Part shown: one piece after another, positions 1 to 6,963 of the stretch
How the letters are laid out: each line of letters begins with the position of its first letter
How positions within the stretch are numbered: the first letter of the stretch is position 1
NCBI RefSeq assembly: GCF_021151785.1
Contig: NZ_JAGKWP010000087.1
Span: forward strand, 1-9,759
Length of the DNA: 9,759 nt
Reading direction: 5' to 3'
Source of the DNA: Flavobacterium sp.
Lineage (GTDB): Bacteria; Bacteroidota; Bacteroidia; Flavobacteriales; Flavobacteriaceae
The notes under the pieces: generated by a model
Told to the model about the DNA's origin: nothing
What the model saw: only the letters and a program-made list of their open reading frames with translations
Databases searched by the model: none
Made by a program: the position numbers and the translations under genes

Positions 1-2
1 CA

Positions 3-2171
3 ATGAAAAAATACGTTTTTAGTTTTCTTTTAATTGGAAGTATTGCTTTTGCTCAAAAATTGACAATAGAAGAAACAGTAATGGGGCCAAGAAAATATGC
101 TTCAAAAACATTATCCGCGTCTCAATGGAGAAAAGACACTAAAGCTGTAACTTACTTAAGTGCTGATTTTTCTGGTTTAATGGAAAAAAGTGCTTCTACT
201 AATTGGACAGAAGCTACTTTGGTTACTAAGACTGAATTAGAATCTGCTCTTAAGGCCAAAATTTCAGGAGATGAATTTACCTTACGTACATTTCCTATGG
301 TTCATTGGAAATCTAAAAATACTTTTGAAACAGAACTAGCGGGGAAAAATAAAAATTACAACATTATATTTGATGTTGAAACAAAGCAAATCACGAAGGT
401 TGTTGCTTATCCAAGTGACGGTTCAGAAGCAACTTTTGCCTCAAATAATCAAGTAGCTTGGTTGAAAGGAAACAATATTCAAATTACCTTAGCTGATGGA
501 AAAACAATAGCAGTTACGAATGATGAAAATTCTGGAATTGTTAATGGGTCGAGTTATGTTCACCGTCAAGAATTTGGAATTGATAAAGGTATGTGGTGGA
601 ATGAAGCGGGAACCCAATTAGCCTATTACCGTAAAGATGAAACTATGGTGGCTAATTATCCTTTGACGAATTGGAACGAACGTGAAGCGGTTAATAAAGA
701 TATCAAATATCCAATGGCGGGTATGACTAGTGAAAATGTTACGGTAGTAGTTTACGATGTAGCTTCGGGTAAAAAAGTAACGATTCAAACCAGTGAACCT
801 AAAGAACAATATCTAACTATGGTTTCTTGGGAACCAACAGGGAAGTTTATCTTTATTGGTGTTTTAAACCGTGAACAAAATCATTTAAAATTCAATAAAT
901 ATAATGCTTCAACAGGTGCTTTCGTAAAAACATTGTTTGAAGAAAAGGCAACGACTTGGGTAGAACCACAACATGCGATTACGTTTGTGCCAAACAATCC
1001 CAATCAGTTCATTTATCAAACGGATTTTAATGGATTTAACCAAATGTATTTATATTCAACCGATGGGAAGTTGATTAAAAACTTAGGATATAAAGATGTG
1101 GTGGTGACCGATTTACTTGGGTTTGATGCGACTAATTCAAAAATTAATTATATCGGAACTGCAAATAATGGGTTAGACCGTCAATTGTATCAAGTTGATT
1201 TAAAATCAGGAAAAACGATCCAATTAACAACAGTTTCTGGTACGCACAATGCTTCGGTTTCTTCTGATGGGACCATGATTTTAGACCAGTATAGTAACGC
1301 TACTACTCCTAATGAAATTTCTATTTTGAATGTTAAAAACAAAATGGCAAATACTACTTTGGTTAAAGCAGATAATCCTTTTGCAGGGAAAATCGATTTA
1401 CCTAAAATTGAATTGGTCACTTTAACTTCTGCCGACGGTAAAACACCATTAAACGGAAGAATCATTTATCCTGCAAATTTTGATGCTACTAAAAAATATC
1501 CTGTAATGGTTTATTTATACGGAGGGTCTCATGCGCAATTGGTAACGAACAAATGGTTGTCTGGAGCTGGGTATTTCGATATTTACATGGCACAACAAGG
1601 GTATGTGGTATTTACCATGGATAACAGAGGTAGTGATGCTCGTGGAAAGAAATTCTGTGAAGTAAATCACCGTCAACTTGGGGTAAATGAAATGGCAGAT
1701 CAAATGGAAGGGATAAAATTCTTAAAATCAAAAGCATTTGTAGATGCTGATAAAATTGGCGTTTTTGGATGGAGTTTTGGCGGATTTATGTCTACTTCAT
1801 TGATGACTTCTCAAGCCGATACGTTTAAAGTAGGTATTGCGGGCGGACCGGTTATCGATTGGAAGTATTACGAAATTATGTACGGAGAGCGTTATATGGA
1901 TACACCGCAAGAAAATCCGGAAGGATACGCTAAAACATCCTTGTTAGATAAAGCTAAGAACCTAAAAGGAAGATTGTTAATTATTCATGGGGCTCAAGAT
2001 CCTGTAGTGGTGCAACAACACAGTATGAATTTTATTGAAGCTTGCATTAAGGCGGGTAAACAAGTGGATTACTTCTTATATCCAAATCATGAACATAATG
2101 TGAGTGGAAGAGACAGAATTCATATGTATGCTAAAATTGCCGATTATTTTGATACACATTTGAAGAAATAA
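3..2171 (+). CDS. ptpA: Secreted prolyl tripeptidyl peptidase-like serine protease (S9 family, DPP-IV type)
   Basis: An exported S9 serine peptidase of 722 residues, expected to cut tripeptides with proline in third position from free N-termini of peptides in the periplasm or outside the cell. A signal peptide is visible (two lysines, hydrophobic residues 4-15, likely cut AFA|Q after residue 17). Residues about 20-465 are a DPPIV_N beta-propeller; about 480-722 the alpha/beta hydrolase. The catalytic triad is Ser591 (GWSFGG), Asp666 (HGAQDP) and His698 (NHEHN). The Ser-Asp (75) and Ser-His (107) spacings equal those I recall for Porphyromonas gingivalis PtpA (S603, D678, H710). Glu190 (HRQEFG) and Glu624, 33 residues after the serine, match PtpA Glu205 and Glu636, which hold the substrate amino terminus. 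The closeness over both domains argues for PtpA rather than DPP-IV, which carries a Glu-Glu pair in the propeller. The gene stands alone, with a terminator behind it; its promoter lies outside the window. Confidence 0.9.
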   Translation: MKKYVFSFLLIGSIAFAQKLTIEETVMGPRKYASKTLSASQWRKDTKAVTYLSADFSGLMEKSASTNWTEATLVTKTELESALKAKISGDEFTLRTFPMVHWKSKNTFETELAGKNKNYNIIFDVETKQITKVVAYPSDGSEATFASNNQVAWLKGNNIQITLADGKTIAVTNDENSGIVNGSSYVHRQEFGIDKGMWWNEAGTQLAYYRKDETMVANYPLTNWNEREAVNKDIKYPMAGMTSENVTVVVYDVASGKKVTIQTSEPKEQYLTMVSWEPTGKFIFIGVLNREQNHLKFNKYNASTGAFVKTLFEEKATTWVEPQHAITFVPNNPNQFIYQTDFNGFNQMYLYSTDGKLIKNLGYKDVVVTDLLGFDATNSKINYIGTANNGLDRQLYQVDLKSGKTIQLTTVSGTHNASVSSDGTMILDQYSNATTPNEISILNVKNKMANTTLVKADNPFAGKIDLPKIELVTLTSADGKTPLNGRIIYPANFDATKKYPVMVYLYGGSHAQLVTNKWLSGAGYFDIYMAQQGYVVFTMDNRGSDARGKKFCEVNHRQLGVNEMADQMEGIKFLKSKAFVDADKIGVFGWSFGGFMSTSLMTSQADTFKVGIAGGPVIDWKYYEIMYGERYMDTPQENPEGYAKTSLLDKAKNLKGRLLIIHGAQDPVVVQQHSMNFIEACIKAGKQVDYFLYPNHEHNVSGRDRIHMYAKIADYFDTHLKK

Positions 2172-2180
2172 GGCATTTAG

Positions 2181-2214
2181 TTAATTAGACAATGTTAATT
2201 TGACAATATAATTT
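2181..2214. repeat. Degenerate short AT-rich tandem repeat
   Basis: After the peptidase stop, GACAATGTTAATTT (2188-2201) is followed directly by GACAATATAATTT (2202-2214), preceded by a related TTAATTAGAC. This is an imperfect tandem duplication with a 13-14 base unit. From memory, runs of similar GACAATTTGA-like words are common between flavobacterial genes. No function is apparent. Confidence 0.4.
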
Positions 2215-2217
2215 AAG

Positions 2218-2251
2218 AAATCCGTTTACTGAAAAGTAGGCGGATTTTTTT
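2218..2251 (+). terminator. Intrinsic terminator of the S9 peptidase gene
   Basis: A 13-bp stem: AAATCCG (2218-2224) pairs with CGGATTT (2241-2247), two T-G wobbles continue it (2225-2226 with 2239-2240), and TACT (2227-2230) pairs with AGTA (2235-2238). It is capped by a GAAA tetraloop (2231-2234). A run of seven T (2245-2251) overlaps the 3' arm. It lies 47 bases past the peptidase stop. Confidence 0.88.
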
Positions 2252-2253
2252 AT

Positions 2254-2366
2254 GGGCGTGCCACAAGCAAAAAATGTCGTTTGTTAACTCATTTTTTGCT
2301 TGTGTCGGGCTTTCGCTACTCGCATCCCTTCGGGCGTGCTCAAACAAACCGCTCTATCCCTCACGC
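2254..2366. repeat. Structured intergenic repeat with two hairpins
   Basis: The element folds into nested stems. The outermost is GCGTG (2256-2260) with CACGC (2362-2366). Inside it is a perfect 15-bp stem (2262-2276 with 2290-2304) around a 13-base loop. A UUCG-capped hairpin follows at 2322-2339, with one mismatch and one wobble. The word GGGCGTGC occurs at 2254-2261 and again at 2332-2339. From memory, the words TCGGGCTTTCGCTAC and CTATCCCTCACGC belong to a dispersed intergenic family in Flavobacterium genomes; only one copy is seen here, so the repeat status rests on recall. It lies between the peptidase terminator and the promoter of the next gene and has no evident reading frame. Confidence 0.6.
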
Positions 2367-2387
2367 ACTATCGAATTAGGTAGACAA

Positions 2388-2420
2388 TTGCTGTTGTTTT
2401 GATATTAAATTTTATCTTTG
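2388..2420 (+). promoter_or_regulatory. Bacteroidota-type promoter for the RluA-like gene
   Basis: TATCTTTG (2413-2420) matches the flavobacterial -7 consensus TAnnTTTG exactly. Possible -33 TTG boxes are at 2388-2390 (22-base spacer) or 2394-2396 (16-base spacer). The -7 box ends four bases before the ATG at 2425, so transcription should begin at or within a few bases of the start codon. Confidence 0.7.
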
Positions 2421-2424
2421 CCTC

Positions 2425-4098
2425 ATGCAAACACCCCTACTTTTTCAATCATTTAAAACCAACATATCAGGAATTACTTTACCTGAAAAATTCACGTTTC
2501 CGTTTTATTATCAACCTCATGAACTGAGTTTAATCGCAGCGCAAGAATTACAAGAATATCTTGAAAACCAAACCGATTTTGAGCATAATTTTGGATTAAA
2601 AGAAGGACAGGAAGGATTAATCATTGGAAAAATGTTTGGGGTTTTGGTGTGTCAAAATCAACAGGGTGCAATCGGTTATTTGTGGGCTTTTTCAGGTAAA
2701 TTAGCTGGAGTGAATCATCTGCCTTATTTTGTACCAACTGTTTTTGATATGCTAGACGAACATGGTTTTTTTCGTAAAGAGGAAGACGTCATCAGTGCTA
2801 TAACTGAAAAAATAGAAAGCTTAGAGCAAGCTCCAGAATTTTTAGCATGTCAACAAAAATTTGAGAGAGAAACGGCTCTTGCGGCTACTTGTATTGCTGA
2901 ACAAAAAGAGAAAATACAATCTCAAAAACAAATTCGAAACAAACAACGCGCTACCTTTGATAGAGTAAACCAACCCTTACTCTATCATATTATGGAAGTG
3001 AGTTGGAGTAATGAAAGTATCAAAGAAAAAGTTTTGTTGAAAAACATGACTAAGTATTTTGACTATCGTTTGCAAGAATTAAAAGCGAGGTATGATCAAT
3101 ATGTTCAAGAAATAAACGATTTAAAGGAATTGCGTAAACAGAAATCAGCAGCTTTACAAAAGTTGTTGTTTGCAGAATACGCTTTCTTAAATGTTGAAGG
3201 AAAAACAAAAAGTTTAGGCAAAATATTTGACGATAATCCTCCCGCTGGAGCAGGGGAGTGTGCCGCGCCAAAGTTATTGCATTATGCCTTTGAACACCAA
3301 TTAAAACCCATCGCAATGGCTGAGTTTTGGTGGGGGCAATCTCCGAAATCTGAGGTGCGTAAGCATAAACAATTTTACCCGGCTTGCCGAAGAAAATGTG
3401 AACCTATATTGATGGGACATATGTTGCATGGTTTACTTATGGATGAAAATCCGCTTATTGAAAATCAGGCTCAAGGTAGAGATATCGAAATTGTTTATGA
3501 AGATGAGGTGATGTTGGTAATTAATAAACCCATAGAGTTTTTATCGGTCCCAGGAAAAACTATTGCCGATTCCGTTTACCATCGAATTAAAGAAAAGTAT
3601 CCAGAAGCTACTGGTCCTATTATTGTTCATCGCTTGGATATGTCTACGTCTGGAATAATGCTAATTGCCAAAGACGAACCTACTTATGTGAAGTTGCAAA
3701 GTCAGTTTATCCATCGCACCATCAAAAAAAGATATGTAGCTTTACTGGACGGGATTGTTAAACAACCAACTGGTTTTATTGATTTACCTTTACGCGTAGA
3801 TTTAAATGATAGACCACGACAATTGGTGTGTTATGAACACGGCAAACCTGCTCAAACCCATTTTGAAGTGCTTTCTATAAAAAACAAACAAACCCGTATT
3901 CATTTTTACCCTATAACAGGAAGAACGCACCAATTACGCATGCATGCTTCTCATGAATTGGGTTTGAACGCACCAATTGTAGGTGACGATTTATACGGAA
4001 CCAAAGCCAATCGTTTGCATCTTCATGCGGAGTGGATTCAGTTTCATCATCCCGTTTCTGGAGAACTTATGGAAATTTTAGTGGAGGCGGAGTTTTAA
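2425..4098 (+). CDS. Long RluA-family RNA pseudouridine synthase
   Basis: A 557-residue pseudouridine synthase that isomerises uridine in structured RNA, probably 23S rRNA and/or tRNA. The catalytic domain is C-terminal, about 352-557: HRLDMSTSG (402-410) carries the catalytic Asp405, and TGRTHQLRMH (498-507) is the second conserved RluA motif. The stretch around DRPRQLVCYEHGKPAQT (462-478) resembles E. coli RluA, which modifies 23S U746 and tRNA U32. E. coli RluA is only about 220 residues. The extra 350 here include a charged, probably coiled-coil stretch (about 145-245), then a conserved-looking block with GECAAPKLLHYA (277-288), AEFWWG (299-304) and FYPACRRKC (Cys321, Cys325). I recall this long form in other Bacteroidota and some gammaproteobacteria; the role of its N-terminal part is unclear. 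The promoter lies four bases before the ATG. The stop overlaps the convergent hutI stop. Confidence 0.87.
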   Translation: MQTPLLFQSFKTNISGITLPEKFTFPFYYQPHELSLIAAQELQEYLENQTDFEHNFGLKEGQEGLIIGKMFGVLVCQNQQGAIGYLWAFSGKLAGVNHLPYFVPTVFDMLDEHGFFRKEEDVISAITEKIESLEQAPEFLACQQKFERETALAATCIAEQKEKIQSQKQIRNKQRATFDRVNQPLLYHIMEVSWSNESIKEKVLLKNMTKYFDYRLQELKARYDQYVQEINDLKELRKQKSAALQKLLFAEYAFLNVEGKTKSLGKIFDDNPPAGAGECAAPKLLHYAFEHQLKPIAMAEFWWGQSPKSEVRKHKQFYPACRRKCEPILMGHMLHGLLMDENPLIENQAQGRDIEIVYEDEVMLVINKPIEFLSVPGKTIADSVYHRIKEKYPEATGPIIVHRLDMSTSGIMLIAKDEPTYVKLQSQFIHRTIKKRYVALLDGIVKQPTGFIDLPLRVDLNDRPRQLVCYEHGKPAQTHFEVLSIKNKQTRIHFYPITGRTHQLRMHASHELGLNAPIVGDDLYGTKANRLHLHAEWIQFHHPVSGELMEILVEAEF

Positions 4099-5330
4099 AC
4101 TATTTTCCCTTCTAACCACACACTATCAATTAAATTTGTAGCAAAGCAATACGGAATTTCATAATAAGAGTGAAGTGGTTTCGTAATGATAAAATTCGCT
4201 TTCTTACCTCGAGTGATGCTTCCGTGAGTTGTACTTAAATCCATAGCATAAGCCCCATTAATAGTAACCGCATTTAGAGCTTCTTCTGGTGTCATTTTCA
4301 TTTTTATACAAGCCGTTGCAACTACAAAATGCATATTGCCTGATGGCGTTGTTCCCGGATTAAAATCAGAAGCTAAAGCTAAAGGCAATCCAGCTTGAAG
4401 CATTTGTCGTGCAGGTGTGTAGGGAATACTTATAAAATAAGAACAACTTGGTAAAGCTACAGGCATACAATTCGAGTTCTTTAAAGCTTCTATATCGTTT
4501 TCTGTAACCAATTCTAAATGATCCACGCTTAACGCGCCATGGTCTACACAAGCTTTTATACCTCCAATAGCTGTAAATTGATTCACGTGAATTTTGGGAG
4601 TTAAGCCATTTTTCTTACCAGCTTCCATAATTTGAATAGTTTCCGCTAAACTAAAATAACCTGTTTCAAGAAAAGCATCGATGTAATCAGCTAGATTCTC
4701 TTTAGCGATGGCAGGTAACATTTCTGAAATGATTAAATCGATATAGGCTTGATGGTTTTCTTTGTATTCCATAGGAAAAGCATGGGCACCAAGAAAAGTA
4801 GCTTTTATAGCAACAGGATAATTTTCTTTTAAACGTTTAATAACACGTAACATTTTTAATTCCCCTTCAACCGTTAAACCGTAACCCGATTTAATTTCTA
4901 CCGCTCCGGTTCCTTGTGAAATGACCTCTTCCAATCTTTTTTTAGATTGGTCATAAATTTCTTCTTCAGAAGTTTCGTTTAATTTTTTAGCCGAATTTAA
5001 AATGCCACCGCCGCGATTTGCTATTTCTTCGTAGGATAAACCATTAATTCGATCTACAAATTCGCCACTACGATTGCCTGCATAAACAATATGTGTATGG
5101 CTATCACAAAAACTTGGCAATACAATTTTACCAGAACAATCAACCACATTCATCCCTTCTAAAGATGGAGCATTTTCCATCTTACCATAATCCAGTATTA
5201 CATCATTTTCAAGAAGTAAATAGGCATTTTCAAGTAATGGTAAATTGGCCATTTCAGCCCCAGATACTTTATGAATTGGTGTGTCTCGTACTTGAAGTAA
5301 TTGTTTGATATGAATAAGTAGTGTTTGCAT
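4095..5330 (-). CDS. hutI: Imidazolonepropionase (histidine degradation)
   Basis: HutI, 411 residues (normal length), opens 4-imidazolone-5-propanoate to N-formimino-L-glutamate, the third step of cytosolic histidine degradation. It is an amidohydrolase-fold metalloenzyme. DSHTH (76-80) supplies metal ligands His78 and His80; His248 (IHVNQ) and Asp322 (SDFNPGT) complete the site. His271 (VDHLE) matches the catalytic His272 I recall for B. subtilis HutI. Other family signatures are EIKSGYGL (145-152), FLGAHAFP (179-186) and TTPSGNMHF (327-335). Residue 251 is Gln where B. subtilis has the substrate-contacting Glu252, by my alignment. No other hut gene is in the window. The gene runs opposite to its neighbours: tail-to-tail overlap of four bases with the RluA-like gene, and divergent from corA over 48 bases. 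The ATG leader is A-rich, without a Shine-Dalgarno sequence. A weak candidate -7 box, TACTTTTA, lies 25 bases upstream on the minus strand (5356-5363). Confidence 0.93.
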   Translation of the reverse strand: MQTLLIHIKQLLQVRDTPIHKVSGAEMANLPLLENAYLLLENDVILDYGKMENAPSLEGMNVVDCSGKIVLPSFCDSHTHIVYAGNRSGEFVDRINGLSYEEIANRGGGILNSAKKLNETSEEEIYDQSKKRLEEVISQGTGAVEIKSGYGLTVEGELKMLRVIKRLKENYPVAIKATFLGAHAFPMEYKENHQAYIDLIISEMLPAIAKENLADYIDAFLETGYFSLAETIQIMEAGKKNGLTPKIHVNQFTAIGGIKACVDHGALSVDHLELVTENDIEALKNSNCMPVALPSCSYFISIPYTPARQMLQAGLPLALASDFNPGTTPSGNMHFVVATACIKMKMTPEEALNAVTINGAYAMDLSTTHGSITRGKKANFIITKPLHSYYEIPYCFATNLIDSVWLEGKIV

Positions 5331-5340
5331 TCGTTTTCGT

Positions 5341-5348
5341 TATATTTG
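5341..5348 (+). promoter_or_regulatory. Candidate -7 box for corA
   Basis: TATATTTG fits TAnnTTTG exactly and lies 30 bases before the GTG start of corA. The nearest TTG (5325-5327) is only 13 bases upstream, so the -33 element is missing or poor. It sits in the 48-base divergent gap shared with hutI, so the two promoters would overlap. Confidence 0.5.
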
Positions 5349-5378
5349 TAAAGCATAAAAGTAAATATTTTAATCGAA

Positions 5379-6449
5379 GTGCGAAAGTTGTTGTATAAAA
5401 AAGGAAGAAAAGTAGTGCCTACACTTTTGGAATATACGGGAAATCATAAAGAGACTAAGCCCGAAATGCAATTGTTTGTTTACGATACGGAGTCTTTGTC
5501 GGAGTACCAAGACATTCATATTGGACAGATTGATAAGCATTTGGAGCATAATAAAAATAATTGGCTGAATCTTCATGGGTTGAATGATATTCATTTGGTA
5601 AAAGAATTAGGAGTAAAATTTCAGATTGATGATTTTATTTTAAGTGATATTTTAAATATTCTAAAGCGTTCCAAAATTGACGAATACCATCATACGTTGT
5701 TCTTTAATATTAAGTCCATTTTACCAGTACGAAATTCCAATTCCATTGATATGGAACAAATTAGTTTCATTTTACGAGATGGTTTTTTGTTTTCCTTTCA
5801 AGAGAAATCGAGTGATTTTTTCACGCACATCAGAGAACGTTTACGTCAACACGCTGGTATAGTTCGTGATAAAAAAGTGGATTATCTATTGTATTTGTTG
5901 CTCGATGCGGTAATGGAAAATTTCTACATTACAATAGAAAATGAAGAACATAAAATTGACAAAATTATTGATTTAGCCAAGACTACTACTTCTCAAAAAA
6001 TATTGGAAGATATTGAAATACATAGAGATAATCTGAATTTTTTACGTCGTTCTATTGTGCCATTGCGTGATTCTTTATATTCGATTAAAAGTATGAAAGA
6101 CGATGATGTTTTCAATGCTATTGCACCTGAAAATTATTCCTTCTTTGCGCGTTTACATCAAAAATGTTTAGAATTATTAGATCAAATTGACGCCGATTTG
6201 TATTCTTTGGAAGCCGCTTCTAGTTTTTATTTTTCTATGCAAAGTCATAAGATGAATGAAGTGATGAAAACCCTTACTGTGGTTTCGGTGTTTTTTATGC
6301 CGTTGACATTTATAGTAGGTGTTTACGGAATGAACTTTGATAATATGCCGGAACTGCACTGGAAATATGGTTATTTTATTATAATTGCAGTCATGTTTTT
6401 ACTTTTAATTGGAATGATTATCTATTTCAAAAAACGGAAATGGTATTAA
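5379..6449 (+). CDS. corA: CorA-family magnesium/cobalt channel, GTG start
   Basis: A homopentameric inner-membrane channel for Mg2+ and Co2+, 356 residues, a normal length for the family. Residues 1 to about 295 form the cytoplasmic alpha/beta and long-helix domain, rich in charged residues. Two membrane helices follow: about 298-317, ending in the selectivity motif YGMNF (GMN at 317-319), and about 330-350. The loop DNMPELHWKYG (321-331) keeps the typical acidic and proline residues, and the short basic tail KKRKWY is as expected on the cytoplasmic side. The start is GTG: upstream in frame a stop is reached at 5349-5351 with no ATG between, and the first residues MRKLLYKKGRK look like the usual basic N-terminus of flavobacterial homologues. 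Two alternative terminator hairpins follow. It is transcribed divergently from hutI, with no evident functional link to its neighbours. Confidence 0.93.
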   Translation: MRKLLYKKGRKVVPTLLEYTGNHKETKPEMQLFVYDTESLSEYQDIHIGQIDKHLEHNKNNWLNLHGLNDIHLVKELGVKFQIDDFILSDILNILKRSKIDEYHHTLFFNIKSILPVRNSNSIDMEQISFILRDGFLFSFQEKSSDFFTHIRERLRQHAGIVRDKKVDYLLYLLLDAVMENFYITIENEEHKIDKIIDLAKTTTSQKILEDIEIHRDNLNFLRRSIVPLRDSLYSIKSMKDDDVFNAIAPENYSFFARLHQKCLELLDQIDADLYSLEAASSFYFSMQSHKMNEVMKTLTVVSVFFMPLTFIVGVYGMNFDNMPELHWKYGYFIIIAVMFLLLIGMIIYFKKRKWY

Positions 6450-6489
6450 TACCCCCTTCATTAGTAATTTATTAAAGAATTTAAAATAT

Positions 6490-6526
6490 TTCCCGCAAGC
6501 GGTTTTTTTGTGGGAATTGTTTTTTT
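6490..6526 (+). terminator. Overlapping alternative terminator hairpins after corA
   Basis: Two mutually exclusive hairpins share a 5' arm. The small one, CCG-CAAG-CGG (6493-6502), is followed by seven T (6503-6509). The larger pairs TTCCCGC (6490-6496) with GTGGGAA (6510-6516), with one wobble, and is followed by TTG and seven T (6520-6526). Either could end corA transcription, and together they would insulate the ars promoter that starts at their edge. Confidence 0.7.
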
Positions 6527-6550
6527 ATTCGGATTATTATCGTAATATTG
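6517..6550 (+). promoter_or_regulatory. Promoter of the ars operon
   Basis: TAATATTG (6543-6550) differs from TAnnTTTG at one base. TTG at 6517-6519 gives a 23-base spacer, at the upper end of the usual range. The expected transcription start is about 6555-6558, giving a short leader before the ATG at 6571. The -7 box lies inside the palindromic sequence proposed as the ArsR operator. Confidence 0.55.
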
Positions 6551-6570
6551 CAATATAGAAATATAACGAT
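6539..6570. promoter_or_regulatory. Likely ArsR operator (inverted repeats)
   Basis: Two nested symmetries are visible. ATCGTAATATT (6539-6549) and AATATAACGAT (6560-6570) form an inverted repeat with 10 of 11 positions matching around a 10-base spacer. Within it, ATATTGCAATAT (6545-6556) is a perfect 12-base palindrome. The site covers the -7 box and ends directly before the arsR ATG, so a bound dimer would block initiation. AT-rich palindromes of this kind are typical of ArsR/SmtB repressors; binding is inferred. Confidence 0.65.
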
Positions 6571-6894
6571 ATGGGAATTACAAAATCAGATGCTTTTACT
6601 CAGGAACAGAATGAGTTAGCAAATTTAATGAAGGCGATGGCGCATCCGGCGCGGGTGGCTATAGTGCAATATTTATTGAAAGTAGATACTTGTATTTGTA
6701 ATGATATTGTAAATGAATTACCCTTAGCACAAGCAACCATTTCGCAACATTTAAAAGAATTGAAAAGTGCTGGAATCATTCAAGGTACGGTTGAAGGGAA
6801 ATCGATTTGTTATTGTTTAAATAAAGATACGTTTTCTAAAATTGGCCGTTATTTTATGGGAGTTTCTATTAAGTTAGAAAATAAATGTTGTTAG
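6571..6894 (+). CDS. arsR: ArsR/SmtB-family arsenite-responsive repressor
   Basis: A 107-residue winged-helix repressor, expected to bind its own promoter as a dimer and let go when As(III) binds. The N-terminal block LMKAMAHPARVAIVQYLL (19-36) is a standard ArsR signature; the recognition helix lies in LPLAQATISQHLKELKSAG (50-68). Cys41 and Cys43 (DTCICND) lie where E. coli ArsR has its ELCVCDL metal site, pointing to thiolate coordination of arsenite. Four more cysteines are Cys80 and Cys82 (CYC) and the final pair Cys106-Cys107. Which of these form the As(III) site cannot be settled from sequence. An operator-like palindrome lies immediately upstream. It is the first gene of the arsenic operon; a 120-base gap separates it from the next gene. 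Confidence 0.92.
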   Translation: MGITKSDAFTQEQNELANLMKAMAHPARVAIVQYLLKVDTCICNDIVNELPLAQATISQHLKELKSAGIIQGTVEGKSICYCLNKDTFSKIGRYFMGVSIKLENKCC

Positions 6895-6924
6895 TGAATT
6901 GAAAAACAAGGCGTCTTTTGTAAA

Positions 6925-6963
6925 CGGGGTTGAAGCAAAGTACCGTGTACTGCGGAAAACCCG
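6925..6963. other. Stem-forming element in the arsR downstream gap
   Basis: The 120 bases between arsR and the next gene (6895-7014) hold no credible reading frame. GGGTT (6927-6931) can pair with AACCC (6958-6962), extendable to C6925-G6963 with one bulged G, and inside it AGTAC (6939-6943) pairs with GTACT (6947-6951) around a three-base loop. The stretch is visibly more GC-rich than its flanks. It lacks a T run, so it is not a normal terminator. An mRNA stability or processing element, or a remnant of an intergenic repeat, are possibilities. Confidence 0.4.

Noticed and set aside
1190..1465. 91-codon minus-strand frame inside the S9 peptidase gene
   Set aside because: It lies opposite the conserved propeller/hydrolase coding sequence and has no recognisable protein features.
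5093..5308. 71-codon plus-strand frame inside hutI
   Set aside because: Antisense to conserved HutI sequence, with no start context or domain.
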